From: CAVVSD01 sp963750895
Lineage (GTDB): Bacteria; Actinomycetota; Thermoleophilia; Solirubrobacterales; Solirubrobacteraceae
Reading direction: 5' to 3'
DNA: 64,000 nt
Assembly: GCA_963750895.1 (NCBI GenBank)
Contig: CAVVSD010000005.1
Span: forward strand, 62,001-126,000
A program made the translations under genes and the position numbers. The notes beneath the pieces are model-generated. The model made no database searches and was not told the DNA's origin. It saw nothing but the letters and a program-made list of their open reading frames with translations. Of the stretch, positions 33,903-43,249 are shown one piece after another; the first letter of the stretch is position 1, and every line of letters begins with the position of its first letter.

Positions 33903-35460
33903 AAGACGCGCTTGAGGACCTTCCCGGTGGCGTTGCGCGGCAGCTCCTCCATGAAGACCACGTCCCGGGGCACCTTGAAGCGCGCGAGGTTGTCGCGCAC
34001 GTGCGTGCGCACGTCGTCCTCGGTCAGCTCCTCGCCGATGCACAGGACCACGAACGCGCGCAGCCGCTGGCCGAAGTCGTCGTCCTCGACCCCGATCACC
34101 GCGACCTCCTCGATCGCGGGATGGTCGGCGAGCAGGTCCTCGACCTCGCGGGGGAAGACGTTCTCGCCGCCGGAGATGATCATCTCGTCGTCGCGGCCGT
34201 CGACGAAGAGCCGGCCGTTGGAGTCGAGGTGCCCGACGTCGCCGGACGACATCAGGCCGTCGATCGTGTCCTTGCCGCCGCCGCCCGTGTAGCCGTCGAA
34301 CTGCATCTCGTTGGAGACGTAGATGCGGCCGAAGCCTCCGCGCGGGACCTGCGGCCCTCCTCGTCGTAGAGGCGCAGGATCGTGCCGTGCGGCGGGCGCC
34401 CGGCCGTCCCCGGCGCGGACCGCAGGTCCTCGGGCGTCGCGATCGTCGCCCACGCGACCTCGGTCGAGCCGTAGAGGTTGTAGAGGACGTCGCCGAACTC
34501 GTCCATGACCTCGTTGGCGAGGTGCCCGGGGAGCGCCGAGCCGCTCGCGGCGATGATCCGCAGGCTCGACAGGTCGTGCTGGAGGCGGCTCTCGCGCTTG
34601 GCGTGCAGGAGGCGCTCGAGCATCACCGGCACGACGATGAGCGCATTGACCCGGTGCTCCTCGATCGCGCGCAGCGTCGCAGCGGGGTCGAACTTGCGCT
34701 GCAGCACGAGCGTCGTCGAGAGCGTCAGGCCGAGGTTGAAGTGCGCCAGGCCCCAGGAGTGGAACATCGGTGCGGCGATCATCGTCCGCTCGCGCGCCCG
34801 CAGCGGGATCATGTCCAGCAGCGCCGCGGCCGGGTCGAGCGAGCTCGGGTGGTGACGCCCTGCGCCCTTCGGGGCGCCGGTCGTGCCGCTGGTGAGGATG
34901 ACGACGCGGCCGGGCCGGTCGGGCGGCGTGAGCGGGCCGCGGTCCTCGTGCTCGGGGATGTCGTCGGCGACGTAGCGGTGCATGCCCGCGAGCGCCTCGG
35001 CGACCAGCTCGCCGAACTCCTCGTCGTGCACCATCGCGACGGGCCGCTCCTCGCGGCAGACCTCGGCGATCTGCGGCCCCGCGAAGGAGGTGTTGAGGTA
35101 GAGCATGTCCGCGCCGGTCTTCGAGGCCGCGAGCGTGGACTCGACGAAGCCGCGATGGTTGCGGCACAGGATCGCGATCGAGCTCCCCGGGCCGATGCCG
35201 TCGGCCTTCCAGCGCCGGGCGATCGCGTTCGTCCTGCTGTCGAGCTCGGCGAAGGTGATCGTGCCCTGCTCGTCGATGATCGCCGGCTCGTCGGGATAGC
35301 GGGCGGCGCTCACCCCGTAGCCGGCAGCCGGGGTCTTCCCCCAGGCGCGCAGCGCCTGCACCGCGCGCACGAGGCGGTCGGGGCGCGCGGGTTTCGCGAT
35401 GCCGGCCCGAGCCAGCGTCCGCACCGTGAAGAGCTTCGTGCCGAGTCGGGACAGGGCCAC
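33899..35460 (-). CDS. Acyl-CoA synthetase (AMP-forming), frameshift near 34350
   Basis: This is an ANL-superfamily ligase of about 520 aa that activates a carboxylic acid to acyl-CoA. Motifs: P-loop VILTSGTTGAPKGAGRHH, APMFHSWGLAHFNLGLTL, LYNLYGSTEVAWATIATPED, DVGHLDSNGRLFVDGR (A8 hinge) and the C-terminal catalytic Lys in LPRNATGKVLKR. The N-terminal and C-terminal parts lie in different frames: after LRLYDEEGR a C is missing from GCCGC(C)AGG, and native QVPRGGFGRIYVSNEMQFDG follows one frame over. The start is GTG 35460. It precedes and overlaps the P450 gene. Confidence 0.88.
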
Positions 35461-35471
35461 CGGGCGCGAGA

Positions 35472-36393
35472 TTACGGGAGACGAAGGTCGGATGGCACGA
35501 CGCCGTCGTCGATGAGCCTGCGGATGTCCCCGGCGCGCCGCGAGTTCAGGAAGACGTGGCGCTGGCCGACGGACGGCTTCTCCACGAGCAGGCCCGCCTG
35601 CAGGAGCGACTCGCCCACCGACTCGGCCAGCGCGCGGTCGTTGCCGCGGAACCCGCGCGCGAGGTGCGCGAACTCCGTGTGGTACCCGCCCCACTTGCCC
35701 ATCCCGTCGAGTCGCTGCAGGACGCGGCGCGCCACGCGGCGAGCCGGATCGGGGTCGTCGTGCGGGCGCGCGACGGCCGGCCCGCTCTCGCCCGTCGAGC
35801 ATCCCGAGGACCGCCTCCTCGTGCTCGTCGCTCGACGCGGGGTCGGCCGGTCTGCCGCCGAGCCGCGCGACCGCCGCCGCGACGCGCAGCGGGTGGGTCG
35901 CGCCGATCGGCTCGCGCAGCTCGGCGACGGAGCCCTCGACGACGTGCCCGGGCAGCGCGAGCGCCGTCGCGCGCAGCCGGTCGACGCCTGCGACCTGCTC
36001 CTCGAAGCCGAGCGCGGCCAGCTCGGCGTCCTCGTCGGACACCGTGCCGGGCATCGCGAGCACGAGGCTGCCGCCGAGCTCTCCGGCCAGGAGCGTCCCG
36101 GGAGCGAGCTCGGCGAGCGCGCCCACCGCCGCCGCGACGAGCAGCCACGTGCGCTCGTCGGCGGCCTCCGGGTCGGCGCGCAGGGCGGCGGGCGCGGGGG
36201 TCACGGCGAGCAGGTTCCCGCCGTCCGCGGCGAACGCCACGACGACCGGCCGCTCGCGCCCGGAGCGCGCGAGCGCGAGCTCGCCCCGGCCGTGCGCGAG
36301 CTCCGCCGCGAGCAGCGTCCGGAGCTGGCCGGCGCGCTCCCGCGGGGCGCGGGCCCCGCCGGCGTCGCGCAGCGCGGAGGCCAGGTCGTCCAT
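35472..36393 (-). CDS. Hypothetical protein, frameshift near 35790
   Basis: The reconstructed protein is about 306 aa. The N-terminal part (MDDLASALRDAGGARAPRERA..., ~200 aa) is Ala/Leu/Glu-rich with possible beta-strands (RPVVVAFAADGGNLLAVTPAP, LLAGELGGSLVLAMPG). The C-terminal part (RRVLQRLDGMGKWGGYHTEFAHLARGF ... FLNSRRAGDIRRLIDDGVVP) resembles a small winged-helix-like or effector domain and is in another frame; an extra G in GGG near 35790 joins them as DGESGPAVARPHDDPDPARRV. No family recognised. It is 11 nt upstream of the ligase, so ligase, P450 and this gene form one operon. Confidence 0.6.
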
Positions 36394-36514
36394 GCCGGCG
36401 AGCCTACGTGGAAGGAGTCCCGCTAACCGTGGAGAACCTGTGCGTTTCTCCTCTGGACGGACGTTCGATGCCAACGTAGCTGCAGAGAAAGGCGTTTAGG
36501 AGGTACTCTCCCGC

Positions 36515-36642
36515 TCGCATAACGCCGAATCCCCGCCAAGGAGGTGGGGAGCGGGGGACCCAGGTATGTGGGGCGAACGACTCCTCGGAGTCGAAGCGCA
36601 GCTCTTTCAGCGCGAGCCCGTCAGCTAACCCCGCAGGCGGCC
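36515..36642 (+). promoter_or_regulatory. Cyclic di-AMP (ydaO/yuaA) riboswitch
   Basis: The 264-nt gap before the CAP-domain gene contains the conserved ydaO-type aptamer blocks in order: AACGCCGAATCC (36521-36532), GCGGGGGACCCAGGTA (~36551-36566), GGGGCGAA, a hairpin CGACTCC/GGAGTCG, and the hallmark CCCGTCAGCTAACCCCGCAGGCGG (36618-36640). CGCC at 36523 and GGCG at 36636 close P1. This class turns genes off when c-di-AMP binds, and in Actinobacteria it commonly precedes cell-wall hydrolases. No poly-U terminator follows. The ribosome-binding site lies directly behind P1, and GAAAGAG (36643-36649) is complementary to CTCTTTC (36602-36608) in the aptamer, suggesting translational control. I see nothing clear in 36394-36514. 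Confidence 0.88.
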
Positions 36643-36658
36643 GAAAGAGGGGAAGCTC

Positions 36659-37201
36659 GTGCCCGCATGCCTGGCCGACGGCCGTGTGCCGTTCGTCCGC
36701 ATTGTCGTACTCGCCGCGCTGCTCGCGGCATCCGCGCTGGTCGCCAGCGCGGCCGACGCATCCGCCGCGACGCGCACCGTCCGTGCGTCGGTGGCCAACG
36801 ACGGGATCGAGTCGCAGGTCGTCGCGCTGCTCAACGGCGTCCGCGCCTCGCAGGGGCTCCCTGCGCTGCGCTCCGACGACAACCTCAACGAGGCCGCCGA
36901 CTCGCACTCGCGCGGCATGGTCACCTCCGGCGTCTTCTCGCACGACTCGGCGTCGGGCACGCCCTGCGACGTCCGCATCCGCCGCTTCGTGAAGGCGCGC
37001 CTCGTCGGTGAGACGATCGCCTGGCTCGCCGGCACGCCGGCGTCCCAGCAGGCGCAGCGCACGGTGGACCTCTGGATGAACTCGCCGCCGCACCGTCAGA
37101 CGCTCCTGACGCCCGGCTTCAAGCGGATCGGCGTCTCCCGCAAGGGCGGGAGGATGTTCGGCCGTCAGGGCGTGGCCTTCACGGCCGACCTGGCCGGCTG
37201 A
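36659..37201 (+). CDS. Secreted CAP (SCP/CRISP) domain protein
   Basis: The start is GTG 36659, 6 nt behind AGAGGGGAAG. The N-terminus is a signal peptide (VRIVVLAALLAASALVASA, cut after ADASA). The mature domain (~140 aa) has CAP-family landmarks: VVALLNGVRASQGLPALR, LNEAADSHSRGMVTSGVFSHDSA (His pair), VGETIAW (Glu) and VDLWMNSPPHRQTLLTPGF (His). The terminal KRIGVSRKG..GVAFTADLAG closes the fold. CAP proteins act outside the cell, and many bind or modify envelope components. The c-di-AMP riboswitch upstream ties it to osmotic or cell-wall homeostasis. Exact activity unknown. Confidence 0.88.
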   Translation: MPACLADGRVPFVRIVVLAALLAASALVASAADASAATRTVRASVANDGIESQVVALLNGVRASQGLPALRSDDNLNEAADSHSRGMVTSGVFSHDSASGTPCDVRIRRFVKARLVGETIAWLAGTPASQQAQRTVDLWMNSPPHRQTLLTPGFKRIGVSRKGGRMFGRQGVAFTADLAG

Positions 37202-37221
37202 CGCCGAGGTCTTCTGGGCCT

Positions 37222-37271
37222 GGCAAGAACGAAGTTCTTGCCGACCGAAGTCGTCTGCGCGTGAGGCGCAG
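37222..37271. terminator. Two hairpins between convergent CAP and sepIVA-like genes
   Basis: A perfect 9-bp stem GGCAAGAAC/GTTCTTGCC with a GAA loop occupies 37222-37242. A second 6-bp stem CTGCGC/GCGCAG with a GTGAG loop occupies 37255-37271. They fill the 79-nt gap between two convergent stops and would work in either direction. No T-tract follows, as is common in high-GC Actinobacteria. Confidence 0.65.
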
Positions 37272-37279
37272 CCGAACGC

Positions 37280-37744
37280 TCAGGCGACTTCGGCGGGCTC
37301 GTCCTTGCCCTGCAGGCGCTCGCGCCCGCGCTGGACGGCCGCGATGAACTTCGAGAGGTTCACCTCGAGGGTGTTGAGGATCTCGTCCGCGTAGTCCTCC
37401 GCCCCGAGGCGGATCTCGCGCTCACGGGCCCTGGCGTCCTCGATGATGTCCTCGGCGGCGCGCTCGGCCTGCTTCGTGACCTCTTCCTCGGACACGAGCT
37501 GGTTCTGGCGCTCGCGCGCCTCCTTGACGATGCGCTCGGCTTCGCGCTTCGCCTCGGCGAGCATCTCCTGACGCTCCTTGACGATCCAGCGCGCCTGCTT
37601 GATCTCCTCGGGGATCGTCGCGCGCATCTGGTCGAGGAGGTCGTAGATCTCCTCCTTGTCCACGCGCACCTGATCGGTCAGGGGGACCGGCTTGGCGTTG
37701 TGGACGAGGTCGTCCAGCTTGTCGATGAGGACCAGGACGTCCAT
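37280..37744 (-). CDS. SepIVA/DivIVA-like coiled-coil protein
   Basis: The 154-aa acidic protein starts MDVLVLIDKLDDLVHNAKPV, a DivIVA-type lipid-binding-like segment. A long helical coiled coil follows (VRVDKEEIYDLLDQMRATIPEEI, then EAERIVKEARERQNQLVSEEE, AAEDIIEDARAREREIRLGAE). It resembles actinobacterial DivIVA-domain proteins such as SepIVA of mycobacteria, which acts in septation and envelope growth and is likewise next to coaD. The helical heptads also resemble ATP-synthase b subunits, but it has no membrane helix. It lies 9 nt after coaD. Confidence 0.72.
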   Translation of the reverse strand: MDVLVLIDKLDDLVHNAKPVPLTDQVRVDKEEIYDLLDQMRATIPEEIKQARWIVKERQEMLAEAKREAERIVKEARERQNQLVSEEEVTKQAERAAEDIIEDARAREREIRLGAEDYADEILNTLEVNLSKFIAAVQRGRERLQGKDEPAEVA

Positions 37745-37753
37745 GGCAGTTCC

Positions 37754-38260
37754 TTACGTTCGTTCCCGGGCGAGCTCTTCCTTCAAGCGCTCGGCCACAC
37801 CCGACGGCACAAGGTCTTCGATCCGCCCTCCGAACGTCGCGAGCTCCTTGACCCCGCTCGAGCTGAGGAAACTGTACTGAGGGCTCGCCATCAGGTAGAG
37901 GGTGTCGATGTCCGGCGCCTGCCGGCGGTTGAGCTGGTTCATCTCCATCTCGTACTCGAAGTCGGAGATCGCACGCAGCCCCTTCACGATGGCGCGGGCG
38001 CCGATCCGCTGCGCGAACTCGACGACGAGGACGTCGAAGGGCTCGGCGCGCACGTTGCCCAGATGCTCCGTGGCGGACTCGATGAACGCGAGGCGCTCGT
38101 CGATGTCGAAGAGCGTGCGGCCCTTGCGGATCGGGAGGTTCACGATCGCGACCACGACCTCGTCGAAGAGCTCGGACGCCCGACTGATGACGTCGAGGTG
38201 CCCGAACGTGATCGGGTCGTAGGAGCCGGGGCAGACGGCGATGCGTGGATCAGGGTTCAT
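37754..38260 (-). CDS. coaD: Phosphopantetheine adenylyltransferase
   Basis: CoaD transfers AMP to 4'-phosphopantetheine, the penultimate step of coenzyme A synthesis. The 168-aa protein has the nucleotidyl-transferase motif VCPGSYDPITFGHLDVI (T-x-G-H), RPIRKGRTLFD, LVVEFAQRIGARAIVKGLRA, DFEYEMEMNQLNRR and the second ATP motif FLSSSGVKELA. The start ATG overlaps rsmD by 11 nt; rsmD-coaD is a common pair. Confidence 0.95.
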   Translation of the reverse strand: MNPDPRIAVCPGSYDPITFGHLDVISRASELFDEVVVAIVNLPIRKGRTLFDIDERLAFIESATEHLGNVRAEPFDVLVVEFAQRIGARAIVKGLRAISDFEYEMEMNQLNRRQAPDIDTLYLMASPQYSFLSSSGVKELATFGGRIEDLVPSGVAERLKEELARERT

Positions 38261-38786
38261 TCGTGTGGATTCGGATCAGGGTGTCGCCGTAGCGGCGCTC
38301 GTCGACGAGCGGCAGCTCGAGCTCGAGTGGTGCGCGTCGGTCGCTCTCACCGATGACGCGCCCGCCAGGTGCGAGGACGACGGGGACCAGCACGGAGAGG
38401 TCCGCTGCCCATCGCTCCGCTTGACGGTATGGAGGGTCGAGGAAGATCAGATCGTAGGCGGCGCCACGGGCGTGTGCGTTGCGCAGTACCCGCCGGGCGT
38501 CGTCGCGTACCACCTGCGCGTCCATGCCCAGGGCCTCCAGATTGGCCCGGATGGCGTCGACGGCGGGCTGTGCGTCGTCGCACAGCAGCGCGCTGCCCGC
38601 CCCGCGCGACAGCGCCTCGATGCCCAGGGCACCCGAGCCCGCGAAGAGGTCGAGCACGCGCTCGCCGTCGAGCGGGCCGAGGATCGAGAACAGCGACTCG
38701 CGGACCCGGTCGGACGTCGGGCGCGTGTCCAGGCCGGGTGGCGCGGCGAGCCGCCGGCCCCGGTGCGTGCCGGCGATGACCCTCAC
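38250..38786 (-). CDS. rsmD: 16S rRNA (guanine-966-N2)-methyltransferase
   Basis: RsmD methylates G966 of 16S rRNA. The 178-aa protein starts VRVIAGTHRGRRLAAPPG, with TSDRVRESLFSIL, the SAM-binding motif RVLDLFAGSGALGIEALSRG and the catalytic FLDPPY. The start is GTG 38786, overlapping the recG stop (GTGA). The long ORF extending upstream to 41447 is antisense shadow. Confidence 0.94.
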   Translation of the reverse strand: MRVIAGTHRGRRLAAPPGLDTRPTSDRVRESLFSILGPLDGERVLDLFAGSGALGIEALSRGAGSALLCDDAQPAVDAIRANLEALGMDAQVVRDDARRVLRNAHARGAAYDLIFLDPPYRQAERWAADLSVLVPVVLAPGGRVIGESDRRAPLELELPLVDERRYGDTLIRIHTNEP

Positions 38787-40852
38787 GCGGCGACCGGGCT
38801 CGCCTCGACCCGCAGCAGCTCGTCGGCCAGCAGGGCGTACTCGGGCTCGTGGAGGTGCCTGAGGAGCTCGCTCGCGCACGTGTGGGCCCGCTCGAGCACG
38901 TCGGCGTCCTCCGGGAGCCGGGCGACGCGGAACCGGGCCATGCCCGACTGGCGCGTCCCGGTGAGCTCGCCCTCGCCCCGCAGCTCGAGGTCGATCTCGG
39001 CGAGCGCGAACCCGTCGCCGTTCTGGGCGAGAGCTTGCAGGCGCTTGGACTCCTTGGGGCCGAAGAGCAGGCACAGCGACGCGTGCTGGCCGCGGCCGAC
39101 GCGCCCGCGCAGCTGGTGCAGCTGGGAGATCCCGTAGCGCTCGGCGTCCTCGACGAGCATCACGGTGGCGTTGGGGACGTCGATGCCGACCTCGATGACC
39201 GTCGTCGCCACGAGGACGTCCGCCTCCCCCGCCGCGAAGCGCTCCATCGCCTCGGCCTTCTCGCGCGGCCGCATCTGGCCGTGCAGCAGGACGACCTCGA
39301 AGTCCTCGAGCTCCGTCTCGCGCAGCCGCTCGAACTCGGCCGTGGCCGCGCGGGCCTGCAGCGCCTCGGACTCGCTCACGAGCGGGCAGACGACGAACGC
39401 CTGGCGGCCGGCGCGCAGCTCCTCGCGCAGGCGGTCGTAGGCGCGCTCGCGCTCGCGCTCGCCCGAGGCGACGTGCGTCTCGATCGGCTGGCGGCCGCGC
39501 GGCAGCCCGCGCAGCGCCGTGACGTCCAGCGCGCCGAAGCTCGCGAGGCGCAGCGTCCGGGGGATCGGCGTCGCGGTCATGTGCAGCACGTGCGGGGCCA
39601 GCCCGGCCGCGGCCTTGGCGTCCAGCGCCGTGCGCTGGCGCACGCCGAAGCGGTGCTGCTCGTCGACGACGGCGACCGCGAGGTCGGCGAACACGACGGT
39701 GTCCTCGATGAGCGCGTGCGTCCCGACGATGAGCGGCAGCTCGCCCGACGCGAGCTTGCCCAGCGTGTCGGCGCGCCGCCCGGCGGCGGTGGAGCCGGTG
39801 AGCAGCGCCGCGGGGACGAGCGCCCCGGGCATGAGCGTCTGCAGCGTCGCGAAGTGCTGCTCGGCGAGCGTCTCCGTGGGCGCCATGAGCGCCGCCTGGC
39901 GTCCGTGCTCGACGGCGCGCAGCATCGCGTGCAGCGCCACGACGGTCTTGCCCGAGCCGACCTCCCCCATGAGCAGCCGCTGCATCGGTCGGTCGAGGGC
40001 GAGGTCGGCGTCGATCTCGGCGATCGCGGCGAGCTGGTCCGGCGTCGGCTCGAACGGCAGCCGCTCGGTGAGCCACTCGTGGCTCAGCGTCGGCGGGTCG
40101 GTCAGCGGCTCGGCGTGCGTGATCGAGCGGCGCTCGGCGCGCAGCCGCAGCTGGACCGCCTGGTCGAGCAGCAGCTCGTCGAAGGCCAGCCTGCGCCGCC
40201 CGGCCTCGCGGTCGCCGACGTGCGCGGCGATCACCGCGTCCGCGGCGCCCGGGAGGCCCTCCTGCCGCCGCAGGCGCGTCGGGAGCAGCTCGGGGACCTC
40301 GTGCGCCGCGGAGAGGTGCTCGCGGACCAGCGCGAGGATCTGCGTGGACGTGATGCCCTTCGTCGCCGGGTACGTCGCGGTCGTGTCGCCGATGGCGGTC
40401 ACGGACTCGGTCGGCGCGTGGTGGTTCACGCGGAACCGCCCGCGCGACTGGTACTTGCCGGTGAGCATGAGCCGCGTCCCGGGCCGGTAGTGGCGCTCGA
40501 GCCACGGCTGGTTGAAGAACGTCGCCTCCATGAGGCCGGTCGCGTCGGCGACGGTGGCGACGACGAGCGGCTTCATCCCCCGCCGGCGCACGGGGCGCGA
40601 CCGGATCGAGCGCACCTCGACGAGCACCGTCGCGGTCTCGTCCTCGGCCAGCGTCGCGACCGTGCGCGCCTCGCCCGTGTCGCGCGGGAGGTGGAACAGG
40701 AGGTCGCCGACGGTGTGCAGCCCGAGGGACTCCGCCGCCTCGGCGGCCTTGGGCCCGCCGGGGACCTCGAGCGCCTCCCGGAGCCGTTCGGGGTGCGGCC
40801 GACGGACGGTGATGTCGTCGAGCGGGTCGGGGCTTGCGAAGTGCGTCGGCAT
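38783..40852 (-). CDS. recG: ATP-dependent DNA helicase RecG
   Basis: RecG remodels stalled replication forks and branched DNA. The 689-aa protein has an OB-fold wedge domain (TVATLAEDETATVLVEVRSIR...) at ~60-170. SF2 helicase motifs follow: PTPDQLAAIAEI, Walker A LLMGEVGSGKTVVA (~296), the DEQH box VVDEQHRFGVRQR, TATPIPRTL and LLHGQMRPREKAEAM. Motif VI is QLHQLRGRVGRG, and the C-terminal TRP hairpin follows. Starts immediately after the dhaL stop. Confidence 0.96.
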   Translation of the reverse strand: MPTHFASPDPLDDITVRRPHPERLREALEVPGGPKAAEAAESLGLHTVGDLLFHLPRDTGEARTVATLAEDETATVLVEVRSIRSRPVRRRGMKPLVVATVADATGLMEATFFNQPWLERHYRPGTRLMLTGKYQSRGRFRVNHHAPTESVTAIGDTTATYPATKGITSTQILALVREHLSAAHEVPELLPTRLRRQEGLPGAADAVIAAHVGDREAGRRRLAFDELLLDQAVQLRLRAERRSITHAEPLTDPPTLSHEWLTERLPFEPTPDQLAAIAEIDADLALDRPMQRLLMGEVGSGKTVVALHAMLRAVEHGRQAALMAPTETLAEQHFATLQTLMPGALVPAALLTGSTAAGRRADTLGKLASGELPLIVGTHALIEDTVVFADLAVAVVDEQHRFGVRQRTALDAKAAAGLAPHVLHMTATPIPRTLRLASFGALDVTALRGLPRGRQPIETHVASGERERERAYDRLREELRAGRQAFVVCPLVSESEALQARAATAEFERLRETELEDFEVVLLHGQMRPREKAEAMERFAAGEADVLVATTVIEVGIDVPNATVMLVEDAERYGISQLHQLRGRVGRGQHASLCLLFGPKESKRLQALAQNGDGFALAEIDLELRGEGELTGTRQSGMARFRVARLPEDADVLERAHTCASELLRHLHEPEYALLADELLRVEASPVAA

Positions 40853-41974
40853 CTACTCGGCAGCGATGAGCCACCACCATGGTGCCGGTGCCCCCGGCGT
40901 CACCTCGAGCTCGACGCCCGGCGGCACGAGCGCGCGGATCTCGTCCTCGTCCAGCGGAGCGTCCTCCCCGGTGACGACGGTGATGAGCTCGGCGCCGTCG
41001 GCGACGGCGGCGACGGCCGGGGCGAGCTCGCCACCGGCGGGGACGGACGCCGTCCGCACGCGGGCGATCGCGTCGAGCAGCGCGGCGGAGTTCTCCTCCG
41101 GCGGACGTGCGGCGTCGAACGCCAGCGACGCGACCAGCGCGGCCTGCGGCGCGGCGATGACGGTCACCGAGCCGCCGTCGAACGGCGTGATCTCCGAGAC
41201 CGCCTCGACGCCGAGCGAGGCGAACAGCGACTCGAAGCCGGGCGCGAGTGCGAAGGCCGTCGTCGGCGGGCGCATGTCGCTCAGGTCGACCTGCCGGACA
41301 TCGGCGAAGAGCGCGATCACGGCGTCGGGGTCGTCGGTGTGCACGTGGACGCGGGTCGCATCGCCGTCGCCGGCGATCATCACCGAGTCCCCGAGCTCCG
41401 ACAGGCGCTCGGCGCCGCCGCGGTCCCCGACGAGCAGGTTCGTGCACCAGCGGTAGCGGGAGACGGGCCGCAGGGTCGGCGCGGCCATCGGCTCCTCCGG
41501 AGGCGGCTCCTCGCCGCGCAGCGCGGCGAGCGCGCCCGCGACCATGAGGGTGAGCGCGTACCCGCCGGAGTCGACGACGCCGGCCTCGCGCAGGGCCGGC
41601 AGCAGCGACGGGCCGCGCCGAAGCGATTCGCGGCCGGCGTGGAGCGCTTGCTCCAGATCGCCGGCCGCGGCCATGTCGCGTGCAACGGTGAGCATGGTGC
41701 CCTCGACGGGCTCCGGCACGGCGGCGTACGCGCGCCGCACCGCCTCCTGCGGCCCACCGTCGACGAGCCCCGCGAGCAGCTGCGAGAGGATCACGCCGCT
41801 GTTGCCGCGTGCCCCCGTCAGCGCCCCACGTGGACCCGCATCCCGGAAGGCCCGGAGCGTGGCCAGCATGTTGTCCCCCGTGTCGCCGTCGGCGACGGGG
41901 AAGACGTTGAGCTCGTTGACCTGGACCCTGTGTCGCTCGAGATGCGCGATCGCGCCCTCGAGCAGGGTGGTCAG
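40853..41974 (-). CDS. Compact DhaL/DegV-type (YloV-like) protein
   Basis: The 373-aa protein has the DhaL (dihydroxyacetone-kinase L) phosphate/Mg motif NELNVFPVADGDTGDN, LTGARGNSGVILSQLLAGL and GVVDSGGYALTLMVAGAL. A C-terminal DegV-like/YloV domain follows (VHVHTDDPDAVIALFADV). YloV/FakA proteins are usually ~550 aa and help phosphorylate fatty acids with FakB. Here the loop between GDTGDN and GARGNSG is shortened to about 18 residues. The start is CTG 41974, overlapping rpmB TGA (CTGA); no ATG or GTG is near in frame. The rpmB-dhaL-recG order is widely conserved. Confidence 0.84.
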   Translation of the reverse strand: MTTLLEGAIAHLERHRVQVNELNVFPVADGDTGDNMLATLRAFRDAGPRGALTGARGNSGVILSQLLAGLVDGGPQEAVRRAYAAVPEPVEGTMLTVARDMAAAGDLEQALHAGRESLRRGPSLLPALREAGVVDSGGYALTLMVAGALAALRGEEPPPEEPMAAPTLRPVSRYRWCTNLLVGDRGGAERLSELGDSVMIAGDGDATRVHVHTDDPDAVIALFADVRQVDLSDMRPPTTAFALAPGFESLFASLGVEAVSEITPFDGGSVTVIAAPQAALVASLAFDAARPPEENSAALLDAIARVRTASVPAGGELAPAVAAVADGAELITVVTGEDAPLDEDEIRALVPPGVELEVTPGAPAPWWWLIAAE

Positions 41975-42162
41975 ACGGCCTTCGTGACCTTGCCGGCCTT
42001 CAGGCAGCGGGTGCACACGTAGACGCGCCGCGGAGCGCCGTCGACGAGCGCCCGCACCTTCTGGAGGTTCGGGTCGAAGCGTCGCTTGGTCGCGACCATC
42101 GAGTGGCTGCGGCTGTTGCCGAACGACGGGCCCTTGCCGCAGGAGTGACACACCTTTGCCAT
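41971..42162 (-). CDS. rpmB: Ribosomal protein L28
   Basis: The 63-aa protein reads MAKVCHSCGKGPSFGNSRSHS, TKRRFDPNLQKVRALVDG and VYVCTRCLKAGKVTKAV. It is the C+ zinc-binding form, with two CxxC pairs. The start is ATG 42162; upstream frame residues are shadow. It is divergent from the dehydrogenase gene across 22 nt and begins the dhaL-recG-rsmD-coaD block. Confidence 0.95.
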   Translation of the reverse strand: MAKVCHSCGKGPSFGNSRSHSMVATKRRFDPNLQKVRALVDGAPRRVYVCTRCLKAGKVTKAV

Positions 42163-42184
42163 AGCGATCGGGCAGTGTAGCGAC

Positions 42185-43220
<1,036 letters not shown>

Positions 43221-43249
<29 letters not shown>

